A stretch of DNA of 64,000 bases from Protula sp. h YS-2021 (lineage: Eukaryota > Annelida > Polychaeta > Sabellida > Serpulidae). The notes under the pieces are model-generated. The model was not told the DNA's origin. It did no database searches and saw nothing but the letters and a program-made list of their open reading frames with translations. This document shows, one piece after another, positions 1 to 9,056 of the stretch. Within the stretch, counting starts at the first letter, position 1. Each line of letters starts with the position of its first letter. The position numbers were made by a program, and so were the translations under genes. Location of the stretch: the NCBI GenBank assembly GCA_949752745.1, contig OX457032.1, forward strand, positions 8,260,271 to 8,324,270. The letters are read 5' to 3'.

Positions 1-289
1 CACAGTTAATGTTGCTAAAACAAAACACTAAAACCAAAGCTGATACAAGTTCGTTCACCCCTCCTCCCCCTGTCCCCCTCCAAAAAAAGAAAATTCCCCC
101 TCCCCAAAATATTCCAGACTTATTAAACGCACGAGCTAATCCCTACCGATTTCATACTTATCTATAATTTTATCGTTCTAGATAATTGTAAATGTATTGT
201 AGACATATGTCGTTCATTTAAAGATATCACTTTAAATATCAGAAACAAAAACTTCAATAAAAATTAGGCATGAAATGTGAAAGTGGCAC
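1..289. other. AT-rich intronic sequence, no gene seen
   Basis: I see no open frame of note, no RNA gene and no clear repeat here. It borders the satellite array that begins near 290. By position it lies in the intron of the SORD-like gene. Confidence 0.5.
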
Positions 290-1929
290 AGATTAGTCAT
301 TGATTGCTCACAAATCCCCACAGATCCTTCGGTGATGGCTAATAAATCACCCACATATCCCGCATAGATCCGTCATTCATGGCGCATAAATCCCCCTCAG
401 ATCCCGCACAGATCCGTCATTCATGGCTCATAAGTCCCCCACAGATCCCTCATTGATGGCTCATAAATCCCCACAGACCTCGCACAGATCCCTCATTGAT
501 GGCTCATAAATCCCCCACAGATCCTGCACAGATACGCCATTCATGGCTCATAAATCCCCACAGATCCCTCATTAATGGCTTATAAATCCCCCACAGATCC
601 CTCACAGATCCCTCATTGATGGCTCATAAATCCCCCACAGATCCCTTATTGATGGCTCATAAATCCCCCACAGATCCCACACAGATCCGTCATTCATGAC
701 TCATAAATCCTCCACAGATCCCTCATTGATGGCTCATAAATCTCCCACAGATCCCGCACAGATCCCTCATTGATGACTCATAAATCCCCCACAGATCCCG
801 CACAGATCCCTAATTCATGGCTCAAAAATCCCGAACAGATCCCTCATTTATGGCTCATAAATCCCCCACAGATCCCGCACAGATCCCTCATTCATGGCTC
901 AAAAATCCCGAACAGATCGATCATTGATGGCTCATAAACCAACCTCAGATCCCACACAGATCGGTCATTGATGGCTCATAGATCCCACACAGATCCCGCA
1001 CAGATCGCCACAGATCTCTCACAGATCCTTCATTGATTGCGTATAAATCCTCTACAGATCCCCATAGATCCCTAACTGATTCCTCACAAATCCCCCAAAG
1101 ATCCCTCAAAGATTCATCACAGATCCCTCACAGATATCTCACACATCCCTAACAGATCCCTCACACATCACTCACAGATCCCTCACTGATTCCTCACAGA
1201 TCCCTTACAGATCCCTCACATATCATTCACAGATCCGTCACATATTCCTCATAGTTCATTCACAAATCCATCGCAGTTCATTCATAGATCCCTTACAGTT
1301 CGTTTACAGATCCCTTGCTGATCACTCACAGATCATTCACAGATTCCTCCCCAATGCCTGACATATTACTCATAGATCCCTCACTGATTCCCCATAGATC
1401 CTTCACAGATCCCTCACAGATTATTCACAGATCCCTTGTAGATCTTTTACAGATCGTTCACTGATCCCTCAGAGACCATTCGCAGATCCCTCACAGTTCA
1501 ATCACAGACCCCTCACCAAGCCCTGACACATTACTCATAGATCCCTCACTTATTCCTCATGGATCCTTCACAGATCATTCACAGATTATTCACAGATCCC
1601 TCACAGATCGGTCACAGATCCCTCACAGTTCATTCATTGATTCCTCATACTTCATTCACAGTTAACTCACATTGCATTCACAGATCATTAACAGGTCCCT
1701 CCAGGTCATTCACCGATCCCTCGCTGTTCATTCACAGATCATTCACAGCTCCCTTACTGATGCCCCACAGATCAATCAAAGATACCTCATACTTTATTCT
1801 CTGATTCCTCATAGATCCCTCATAGATCCTTCACAGATCCTTCACAGATCATTCACTGTTCCCTCATAGATCCCTCACACTTTCCCGATACAAAACTCAC
1901 AGATCCCTCACAGATCATTCACTAATACC
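290..1929. repeat. Minisatellite built on an ~11-bp CACAGATCCCT unit
   Basis: The left part repeats a longer unit that adds 'cattgatggctcataaatc' to the CACAGATCC core. To the right it degenerates into short CTCACAGATCC and TTCACAGATC units. The same family continues at 7042-7283 and 42638-43707, so elements A and B both landed in one array. The Ser/His/Pro-rich open frames in it are repeat translations, not genes. Confidence 0.9.
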
Positions 1930-3510
1930 AGTAGGAAAAAAGTTGGGGTTCTAAAACAGGAAGTGACGTCATAATGACGTCACGAGGTGTTTTAGAAGCC
2001 CCATGGGGTTTCTAAAACAGTGACGTCATTGTTTTAAAAGCCCCATGGGGTTTTTAAAACAGTGACGTCATTGTTTTAGAACCCCCATGGGGATAGTAAA
2101 ACAGTGACATCATATGAACGACAGATCTGGGCCAGGAAGTGACGTCACACTGACGTCATAGGGTGGCCCAGAACTGTCATGACAGTTTTGGACCAGATTG
2201 TGATTGATAGAGCGCGCGCCCGTGTTAATGACGTCATCATGACGTTATCATCACGTCATCATCATGACGTTATAATGACGTCATCATGACGTTATCATGA
2301 CGTCATAATGACCGTATGTCGTCATGACATTATACTAAGACTCTCCTAAGCAGCATAACCCTAAGTCACCTGTCAATCATCATGACGTCATCAGTCACGT
2401 GACCTGTCACTTATCGGTCATGTGACCCTAACCCTAACAAGAGTTCCAGACCACTTTATAATGCACAATGCACGATGAATTTCAGAGTGCACTCGTTCAG
2501 AGCATGGGGGAAACCGATCGATAAATTTCAGAGTGCACTCGTTTATAGCGTGGGAACGATCAATAAATTTGAGAAGGAATGGGATTTTCCCTAGGTTAAG
2601 TCTAATGTTATGTCTTATGTTATAGTAGTTGGAAAATGGTACTTCTAAAGCACATTTAACAAATGTAGTTTTTGGAAAACATATAATGTATAAAATAAGT
2701 TTTAGCATTTTACCATGCTACTTAGTCAAATGTTCTAAGGGTATAGTAGTGCAAAAAATGGTGGTTCTAGATCAACTTAACCAAATTTAGTTTTTGATAA
2801 CATATGATGTATAAAAGAGGTTTCAGCATTTTACCAAGCTACTTATTTGAATGTTCTAAAGTTATAGTAGTGGAAAAATGGTGGCTCTAGACCAACTTTA
2901 ACAAATTTAGTTTTTAACACCATATGATATATAAAATAAGTTTTAGCATTTTAGCATGCTACTTATTTGAATGTTCTAAAGTCATAGTAGTAAGAAAATG
3001 GTGGTTCTAGACCAACTTTAACAAATTTTGTTTTTTGACAACATATATGATGCATAAAATAAGTATGAACATTTTACCATGGTGAAGTAGGGTAAAAATC
3101 AGGGTTCTAAACAAACTTTAACAAATTTTGTTTTTTAACAACATATGATGTATAAAATAAGTTAGTGAGAAGAGCACGCCATTCAAACATGTATTCAGAT
3201 GACAAGCCCCATTCGAAACATGTGCTTGAATTATTTTTGGAACATATTACGTCATGGTATTGTTCAATAATTTTTTAACAAGTTCAACAAGTTATTCAAC
3301 ATGTTAAACATGTTGAACTTGTTCAACATTTTCAACATGTTCAACAAGTTGTTGTTCAACAAGTCGTTCAACAGGTTCAACAAATTGTTATTCAACAAGT
3401 TATACATAAAGCTATGTTTAAAGACTTTCACATCATTTGAATAGTGTAGCTTGACCCGAAAGGATGTATAAATGCAACATGTGTTCGAAATCTTACAATT
3501 GGCCACAAAG
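1930..3510. repeat. Left terminal inverted repeat of element A
   Basis: Near-complementary to 5357-7041. The outer part holds repeated TGACGTCA octamers and a repeated 'ccccatgggg' palindrome. The inner part is AT-rich and ends in an FNNAxx-type palindromic minisatellite. The homology stops near 3510, inside what is the start of the zinc-finger frame in the right arm. Confidence 0.9.
3262..3420. repeat. Palindromic GTTCAACATGTTGAAC minisatellite, left arm
   Basis: Short units of TTCAACA and TGTTGAA alternate and can fold on themselves. A longer copy lies at 5458-5790 in the right arm. The Leu/Asn/Met-rich frames that read through it are repeat artefacts. Confidence 0.8.
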
Positions 3511-3587
3511 TCACATATGGTAAAGTTATTTCTAAACATATTAGGACATAGTGTGTCCAACCTCGAGTGTGACAATTCCCTATAGAG

Positions 3588-3596
3588 CATAAAAGG
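3588..3596 (+). promoter_or_regulatory. TATA-like box (CATAAAAGG) of the element A PC4-like gene
   Basis: It lies about 55-60 bp upstream of the ATG at 3650. That is the same spacing and sequence style as TATA boxes in elements B and C. Confidence 0.55.
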
Positions 3597-3649
3597 CACC
3601 TACCCTCAGACATAACGCACATTCTGTATCAAGATACTGAAGAGTGAAC

Positions 3650-4240
3650 ATGTCTGCAGTGAGTGAACAACAACTACCATCTATGGCAATGCCTGCAGAA
3701 AATTTTATAGCAAAGCCTGAGACAGTACCTACAGCAAAGTCTAAGGCAATACCCATGGTAAAGTCCAAGGTGAAGTCACGTCAGCAGCGTCAAAAGCGAC
3801 CACATTTTAGAAAGACAAAACGAGATGAGTTACCAGCTAAGACGGCGCCGTGTAAAATGCGAAAAATTAAAACAGAGCCTAATATGAAGCGAGAACCGGA
3901 GCGTAAAGCTGATACCACCATGAAGAAGATGGGTGTAGACGATTCACCGGTTATGATACCCATTAATGGAGAAACATGTATTAAATTGGTGAAATATCAA
4001 CAGAAAGTGATGGTTAACATTCGTAAATATATTGCGAATCATGCATCTGGGAGGTTATATCCTACCAAGAAGGGAATTTTGTTGTCATTGAAAGACTGGC
4101 ACATGCTGAAGAAGCAAATGAGTCAGTGGATCTCATGCTTCAGAAAATGGATGTATATAAATGTAGTGACTGTCAGAAGAAGGTTGAGTAGAAAGTCATA
4201 TGTGACTGTATGCAATTTTAACAGTATGACTATGAAATGA
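3650..4240 (+). CDS. PC4-like (p15 coactivator family) protein, C-terminus frameshifted
   Basis: The last ~60 residues of the reliable part match the single-stranded-DNA-binding domain of transcription coactivator PC4: a strand pair containing VNIRKY, then PTKKGILLSL and a helix beginning KDWHMLKKQ. The same signature appears in the PC4 genes of element B (12858-13178) and C (33360-33707). The ~100 residues before it are Lys-rich and Pro/Ala-rich, probably disordered and nuclear. I chose ATG 3650 because the frame upstream opens only with GTG and a TATA-like box precedes it. A one-base loss near 4126 appears to have changed the C-terminus: the neighbouring frame continues with the expected helix and a CxxC pair, to a stop at about 4189. 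This is the only nearly intact gene of element A. A role in replication or transcription of the element is inferred. Confidence 0.75.
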   Translation: MSAVSEQQLPSMAMPAENFIAKPETVPTAKSKAIPMVKSKVKSRQQRQKRPHFRKTKRDELPAKTAPCKMRKIKTEPNMKREPERKADTTMKKMGVDDSPVMIPINGETCIKLVKYQQKVMVNIRKYIANHASGRLYPTKKGILLSLKDWHMLKKQMSQWISCFRKWMYINVVTVRRRLSRKSYVTVCNFNSMTMK

Positions 4241-4697
4241 ATTAACATTATCTATGTTGATGTAAAGTTAGTTTTTATAACAGTTGTAAACTTATCAATT
4301 TAAGTTCTTATGAGTGGGTACATGTATTAGCATAATATGCATTTGAAATATTGTTGTTTTTATCATAATTGTAAATATTTGTAATATTTAATAAAAGAAA
4401 CAGATATGATGCTTTTCAACTTATTTATTTTCTCATACAATAATTGGATATAATACATAATAATAAAATACTTGAATATAATACATAATGATATAATACT
4501 TGAATATAATACAAAATTAACTATAATACATAACATATGATATATGGTCTACGGGTGAATTCAGACAACACCAGAGACCTTAGCCTCTCGCGACTTCATA
4601 TGTTGTAAAGCAAGACATATATTAATACACAACGCTTAAGTTAATAAAATATTAAAACATTTACAAAGTCTTTATTATAAACTTTAGTCAAATAAGA
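4241..4697. other. AT-rich region between convergent genes, polyadenylation signals
   Basis: AATAAAAG at about 4389 could serve the PC4-like gene. The rest is repetitive AT-rich DNA ('aatataatacataat' units) with no coding signal. Confidence 0.5.
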
Positions 4698-5400
4698 CTA
4701 TTCTTCTGCATCTGTTTCACTCTGTTGCACCTCACTGTCACTGCTACCATCCTCCTCCTCCATATCTAGTAGCTCTTCAAAGAATGCATTGTTTTTCCTT
4801 ATAGCCGCCTTTAGTGCCTTTGAATACTTATAATGTTTTTCATCAACAAAGTAATTAAAGTCCTCTAAGATCTTTTGATAATGTTGGCTTTATTCTAGAC
4901 GGTGGGTATAGTGGAACAGTCTCATTAACAGTTGTTTTAGTGCATGCTTATAAATGGGTCGAAGGTCATAACTTGTTATTTCACGCGCATCTTCAAGCCC
5001 TTGTTCTTCATATTCTGAAACCTTTTCTTGAAATATGTAGACTTCTTGAACCATATCATGCCAAACAGAGTCTATTTCTGACTCACTTTCAGAGTCTGTT
5101 TCTGACTCACTTTCAGAACTACTGTCATCAGCATCCTCGCCACACTGCTCCATGTTTGAGCAAAGCTTCTTCGCTGTTGTATAATGCACCACATTCTGTA
5201 CAAGCATGTGCATTCTTTTCAGCCATGTTGACGCTTTGACTTTCCATAGAAGACTCATCTAAAGAGACCGTGAAAGGTAGTTTTACAGGGTTTTCCATAT
5301 CCGATTCTTCATCCACTTCTGAAGTGTGAGCAACCTTTAAGTGTCTTTTAAGACTTTGTGGCCAATTGTAAGATTTCGAACAAATGTTGCATTTATACAT
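4698..5400 (-). pseudogene. C2H2 zinc-finger protein gene, broken by a frameshift and a stop
   Basis: The ATG at 5400 opens a classical finger: C-x2-C, 12 residues, H-x4-H, close to the N-terminus. A second, partial finger (CTECG...LLKH) follows. The frame shifts near 5150. The second frame carries a Ser/Glu/Asp-rich acidic stretch, then a helical region to a TAA at 4890-4892. Translation would resume in that same frame to a stop at 4698-4700, with another acidic tail. So one ancestral gene of about 230 codons carries one frameshift and one nonsense codon. Its first ~20 codons lie in the right inverted repeat. The left arm has the same start on the other strand (near 3464), where it soon hits a stop. 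A DNA-binding role is inferred from the fingers only. Confidence 0.75.
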
Positions 5401-7041
5401 CCTTTCGGTTCAACCTACACTATTCAAATGATGAGAAAATCTTTAAACATAGCTTTATATACAAATTGTTGAACATGTTGAACAACTTCTTGAACAACAA
5501 CTTGTTGAACATGTTGAACAACATGTTGAACATGTTGAACAACTTGTTGAACATGTTAAACAACTTGTTAAACATATTGAACATGTTGAACCACTTGTTG
5601 AACATGTTGAACATGTTGAACAACTTGTTGAACATGTTAAACATGTTGAACAATTTGTTGAACATGTTAAACATGCTGAACATGTTGAACATGTTAAACA
5701 TGCTGAACATGTTGAACGTGTTCAACATGTTGAACAACATGTTGAATAACTTGTTGAACAATTGTTGAACTTGTTAAAATAATTATTGAACAATACCATG
5801 ACGTAATATGTTCCAAAAATAATTCAAACCCATGTTTCGAATGGGGCTTGTCATCTGAATATATGTTTGTATGGCATGATCTTCTCACTAACTTATTTTA
5901 TACATCATATCTTGTTAAAAAACAAAATTTGTTAAAGTTGGTTTAGAACCCTGATTTTTACCCTACTACACCATGGTAAAATGTTCAAACTTATTTTATA
6001 CATCATATGTTGTCAAAAAACAAAATTTGTTAAAGTTGGTCTAGAACCACCATTTTCCTACTACTATGATTTAGCACATTCAAATAAGTAGCTTTGTAAA
6101 ATGCTGAAACCTCTTTTATACATCATATGTTATCAAAAACTAAATTTGGTTAAATTGATCTAGAACCACCATTTTTGCACTGTTATAACTTTAGAACATT
6201 TGACTAAGTAGCATGGTAAAATGCTAAAACTTCTTTTATACATTAAATGTTTTCCAAAAACTACATTTGTTAAATGTGCTTTAGAAGTACCATTTTCCAA
6301 CTACTATAACATAAAACATAACATTAGACTTAACCTAGGGAAAATCCCATTCCTTCTCAAATTTATTGATCTTTCCCACGCTCTAAACGAGTGCACTCTG
6401 ACATTTATCGATCGTTCCCACGCTCTAAACGAGTGCACTCTGAGATTTACCGATCGGTTTCCCCCATGCTCTGAACGAGTGCACTCTGAAATTCATCGTG
6501 CATTGCGCATTATAAAGTGGTCTGGAACTCTTGTTAGGGTAAGGGTCACATGACCGATAAGTGACAGGTCACGTGACTGATGACGTCATGATGATTGACA
6601 GGTGACTTAGGGTTATGCTGCTTAGGGGAGTCTTTGTATAATGTCATGACGACATACGGTCATTATGACGTCATGATAACGTCAAGATGACGTCATTATA
6701 ATGTCATGATGATGACGTGATGATAACGTCATGATGACGTCATTAACACGGGCGCGCGCTCTTTCAATCACCATCTGGTCCAAAACTGTCATGACAGTTC
6801 TGGGCCACCCTATGACGTCAGTATGACGTCACTTCCTGGCCCAGAACTGTCGTTCATATGACGTCACTGTTTTACTATCCCCATGGAGGTTCTAAAACAT
6901 TGACGTCACTGTTTTAGAAACCCCATGGGGCTTCTTAAACAATGACGTCACTGTTTTAGCAACCCCATGGGGCTTCTAAAACACCTCGTGACGTCATTAT
7001 GACGTCACTTCCTGTTTTAGAAACCCCACTTTTCCCCTACT
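5357..7041. repeat. Right terminal inverted repeat of element A
   Basis: Pairs with 1930-3510. It contains the longer TTCAACATG minisatellite (5458-5790) and the CRE-rich outer segment (about 6560-7041). Small differences from the left arm show that the two arms have diverged since insertion. Confidence 0.9.
5458..5790. repeat. Palindromic AACATGTTG minisatellite, right arm
   Basis: Units of TTGAACATG and AACAACTTG are repeated over ~330 bp, about twice the length of the left-arm copy. Both strands read as long Leu/Asn/Met/Phe frames that are artefacts of the 9-bp period. Confidence 0.85.
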
Positions 7042-7283
7042 AATACCTCACAGTCCATTCACAGATCCCTTACACACCATTAACAGGTCCACTCCATGAT
7101 CTCTCACAGAACCTTCACAGATCCCTCACAGGTCATTCACGGATCCCTCACAGTAATTCACAAATACCTCACAGATCATTCATAAGTCCTCACAGTTCAT
7201 TCACAGGTCATTCACAGATCCGTCAGAGTTTATACATAATCCATCACACAGCATTCACAGAACCTTCACAGATCATTGACAGT
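7042..7283. repeat. CACAGATCC minisatellite between elements A and B
   Basis: Same family as 290-1929. It holds one copy of element A's target duplication (7042-7047) and the left copy of B's duplication (GACAGT, 7278-7283). Confidence 0.85.
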
Positions 7284-7620
7284 AGTAGGGTAAAAGTGGG
7301 GCTCCGAAAACAGGAAGTGACGTCATAATGACGTCAGTTACGTCATATTGACGTTATATTGACGTCATATTGCCGTCATATTGGCGTCATATGGACGTGT
7401 TATGGACGTGATATGGAGATCATATGGAGGTCATATGGAGGTCATATGGAGGTCATATGAACGTCATAATGACGTAATATTGAGAGTGGGCGGCCATTCA
7501 AACGGGCGGCCATTCAAACGACCATTCAAACGAGCAGCCATTTTTTTAAGCATTTCCCACACTCTCATGCATACACATACATTGAACACCATGATACGAT
7601 TAGCGCTTATTTCGTATTGG
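7284..7620. repeat. Left terminal inverted repeat of element B
   Basis: The outer ~260 bp pair with 42375-42631: AGTAGG, a GGAAGTGACGTCA motif, CATATGGAGGT repeats and CGGCCATTCAAACG repeats. The inner part (7553-7620) instead pairs with 39130-39205. The right arm therefore has ~3.2 kb of extra repetitive DNA in the middle of its inverted repeat. Confidence 0.85.
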
Positions 7621-7625
7621 TGGGT

Positions 7626-7641
7626 GGCCCTTAGAAGGGCC
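7626..7641 (-). terminator. Histone-type 3' stem-loop after the RING-like gene
   Basis: On the minus strand this is GGCCCTTCTAAGGGCC followed by ACCCACC: a 6-bp stem, a 4-base loop TCTA and the ACCCA flank typical of metazoan histone mRNAs. It lies 21 bases after the stop of the minus-strand gene. Only the sense strand fits the loop rule (U at the third loop base). Confidence 0.6.
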
Positions 7642-7662
7642 GGCAGGTTTTTGCTGCCGGAC

Positions 7663-8263
7663 TCAGAAAAATTCGACGATGTATTGGATTGGCCTGCTGC
7701 AGTGTGTGAGTTGCTGCCCATTGAAAAGAAAGTGATCGCCTCTCAAGCCACAGGTGTAACATCTGACTGTGTAACAGTTGTTCAGGGCCAACAGCTGCGT
7801 CCAATAGGCTGCACAAATCAAGCAAAGCTGGTGACCACATTCTGCCAGTACCCGGTCTGGGGAGATCATGATGCCACATCCCGCGAAAATCTCCAGGTCC
7901 TGTTGCAGGAAGTATCTCCCCCAGGCCGGATACTCTTCCTCTTCAAGATGCGATGGAATGCGATGGAATGGTCTCCCCCAGAATGGTTGTCCTGAAGAAA
8001 GCCCCGTCATAATCGCCAGCCTCAATGTCCCTGAGTCGCTTTCCAAGTGTGACCCTTCTATTAAAAAAGACGGGCACGCATAGGACTAATCCGCCAGTCG
8101 GGTCCGGCAGCAGCTGGAAGAAGTAGCCTCTTTCTGGCGGTGTCGGTGGCGGTGTGACAGGCAGGTGAAGTTCTCTGACTTCAGCAATGGTGAGAGCATC
8201 ATTCAGGCGAAGAAGCACTCCATGTTGACGGAAGCGAGTGTGAGCCCAAACTGAAATGACCAT
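7663..8263 (-). pseudogene. RING-like zinc protein, frameshifted
   Basis: Two overlapping minus-strand frames form one gene: 8263 to about 7950 (start MVISVWAHTR) and about 7950 to a stop at 7663. The shift sits at a duplicated GCGATGGAAT at about 7950. The C-terminal part has CGHxxCxxC followed ~20 residues on by CYTCG, as in a RING finger, but the first Cys of the leading CxxC pair is absent. RING proteins are usually ubiquitin ligases; that role is inferred and weakened by the missing ligand. The gene reads outward towards the left end of element B and is followed by a histone-type stem-loop. A TATA-like TATATAA lies only 4 bases before the ATG, so the true promoter or start is unclear. 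Confidence 0.5.
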
Positions 8264-8287
8264 GGGTTATATACCACTATACCACCT

Positions 8288-8470
8288 CAAGTGAAGACCC
8301 CCCCCCCGCTTCCTGGCCAGTCGACCTGAAGCGAGGACCCCCCCCCCCCCTAGGGATAGAAGCAAACTGCTTGCATAAAGTAAGGACCCCCCCATGGCCA
8401 GTCGACCTGAAGCGAGGACCCCCCCCCCCGGCCAGTCGACCTACATGTGCTCTGTCAGGACCCCCACCCC
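8288..8470. repeat. C-run minisatellite (CAGTCGACCTGAAGCGAGGACCCCC units)
   Basis: Three to four diverged units of about 35 bp, each ending in a run of 7-11 C. The block lies between the divergent genes at 8263 (minus) and 8553 (plus). The same unit, inverted, recurs at 20777-20940. Confidence 0.85.
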
Positions 8471-8506
8471 CTGGTCAGCATATCATGCGAGGATGGTCGC
8501 TAGTAG

Positions 8507-8515
8507 TATATAAAG
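8507..8515 (+). promoter_or_regulatory. TATA box (TATATAAAG)
   Basis: 38 bp before the ATG at 8553 and just after the C-run minisatellite. Confidence 0.65.
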
Positions 8516-8552
8516 GCGGGTTACAGCTGCATTATCCAACACAAGCAGCAAG

Positions 8553-8912
8553 ATGTCGACAAGTCGTGCAATCACAGTGATGCGAAACGGCAAGGCAGTG
8601 ACGCTAACGACAGAATGTTATAAGTATTGGGTGTGGATAGAGTATCCAGGACAACCACACAACTGCCCGGTGCACCACAATGCACCACGACGGTACTGTT
8701 GTAAAACCTGCGGTGGTTTGCTATGGTACAAGTTTACTGCACGATTACCTGGACCGGAGCCATGTACAGACTGCTGGTGGTGCGGTGCGACGCTGAAAAA
8801 CTTTGGATATTATAATTTTCATCCTTTCAAGTGTTCCAGAAGACGGAACAATTTTACAGATATCAGTGTGATTGCGGAAATTCGACTTGTTGGTGAAGAG
8901 CCAACTCACTAA
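8553..8912 (+). CDS. Small Cys-rich zinc-ribbon-like protein
   Basis: 119 residues from ATG 8553. The C-terminal two thirds hold clustered Cys/His: CPVHH, CCKTC and CTDCWWC, suggesting two zinc ribbons. The segment ending WIEYPGQPHNC matches the C-terminal end of the element C gene at 37933-38208 (WLEYEGQPHNC), in the same place upstream of PolB. The C copy lacks the zinc part. The function is unknown; nucleic-acid or protein binding would be typical for such ribbons. A histone-type stem-loop begins 8 bases after the stop codon. Confidence 0.75.
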   Translation: MSTSRAITVMRNGKAVTLTTECYKYWVWIEYPGQPHNCPVHHNAPRRYCCKTCGGLLWYKFTARLPGPEPCTDCWWCGATLKNFGYYNFHPFKCSRRRNNFTDISVIAEIRLVGEEPTH

Positions 8913-8920
8913 CATCTTTC

Positions 8921-8936
8921 GGCCCTTCTAAGGGCC
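8921..8936 (+). terminator. Histone-type 3' stem-loop
   Basis: GGCCCTTCTAAGGGCC followed by ATCC, starting 8 bases after the stop at 8912. It fits the metazoan histone stem-loop rule GGYYYUHHUHARRRCC. A purine-rich stretch, GAAATGAAAACG, begins about 13 bases downstream, where histone genes carry the U7-binding element. Confidence 0.65.
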
Positions 8937-8985
8937 ATCCTCTGCTGTGAAATGAAAACGCAAATTCTGTCTATGTATGAGTGTG

Positions 8986-8994
8986 TATAAAAGG
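8986..8994 (+). promoter_or_regulatory. TATA box (TATAAAAGG) of element B PolB
   Basis: About 70 bp before the ATG at 9057. Confidence 0.65.
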
Positions 8995-9056
8995 GGTATG
9001 TCTGAGATTACATTTCAGCATTTCAGTTTCAGCAGTTGACGGAACAACAACCAGCT

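Larger units (their letters stand above)
1930..7041. mobile_element. Element A: non-autonomous Maverick/Polinton-like element
   Basis: It starts AGTAGG at 1930 and ends CCTACT at 7041, the terminal hexamers also seen on elements B and C. A perfect 6-bp target duplication, AATACC, flanks it at 1924-1929 and 7042-7047. The arms are inverted repeats of about 1.6 kb (1930-3510 and 5357-7041), leaving a unique core of about 1.85 kb. The core holds a PC4-like gene on the plus strand and a broken zinc-finger gene on the minus strand. There is no polymerase, integrase, ATPase or capsid gene. I infer it was mobilised by full-size Mavericks, because it shares their ends, duplication length and CRE-rich terminal motif. 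Confidence 0.93.

Noticed and set aside
1559..1869. Ser/His-rich frames
   Set aside because: Read through the CACAGATCC satellite.
5358..5768. Leu/Asn/Met- and Phe/Asn-rich frames
   Set aside because: Both strands open because of a 9-bp repeat; no protein signature.
7381..7995. 204-codon plus-strand frame
   Set aside because: Its start is inverted-repeat DNA and the rest is antisense to the RING-like gene.
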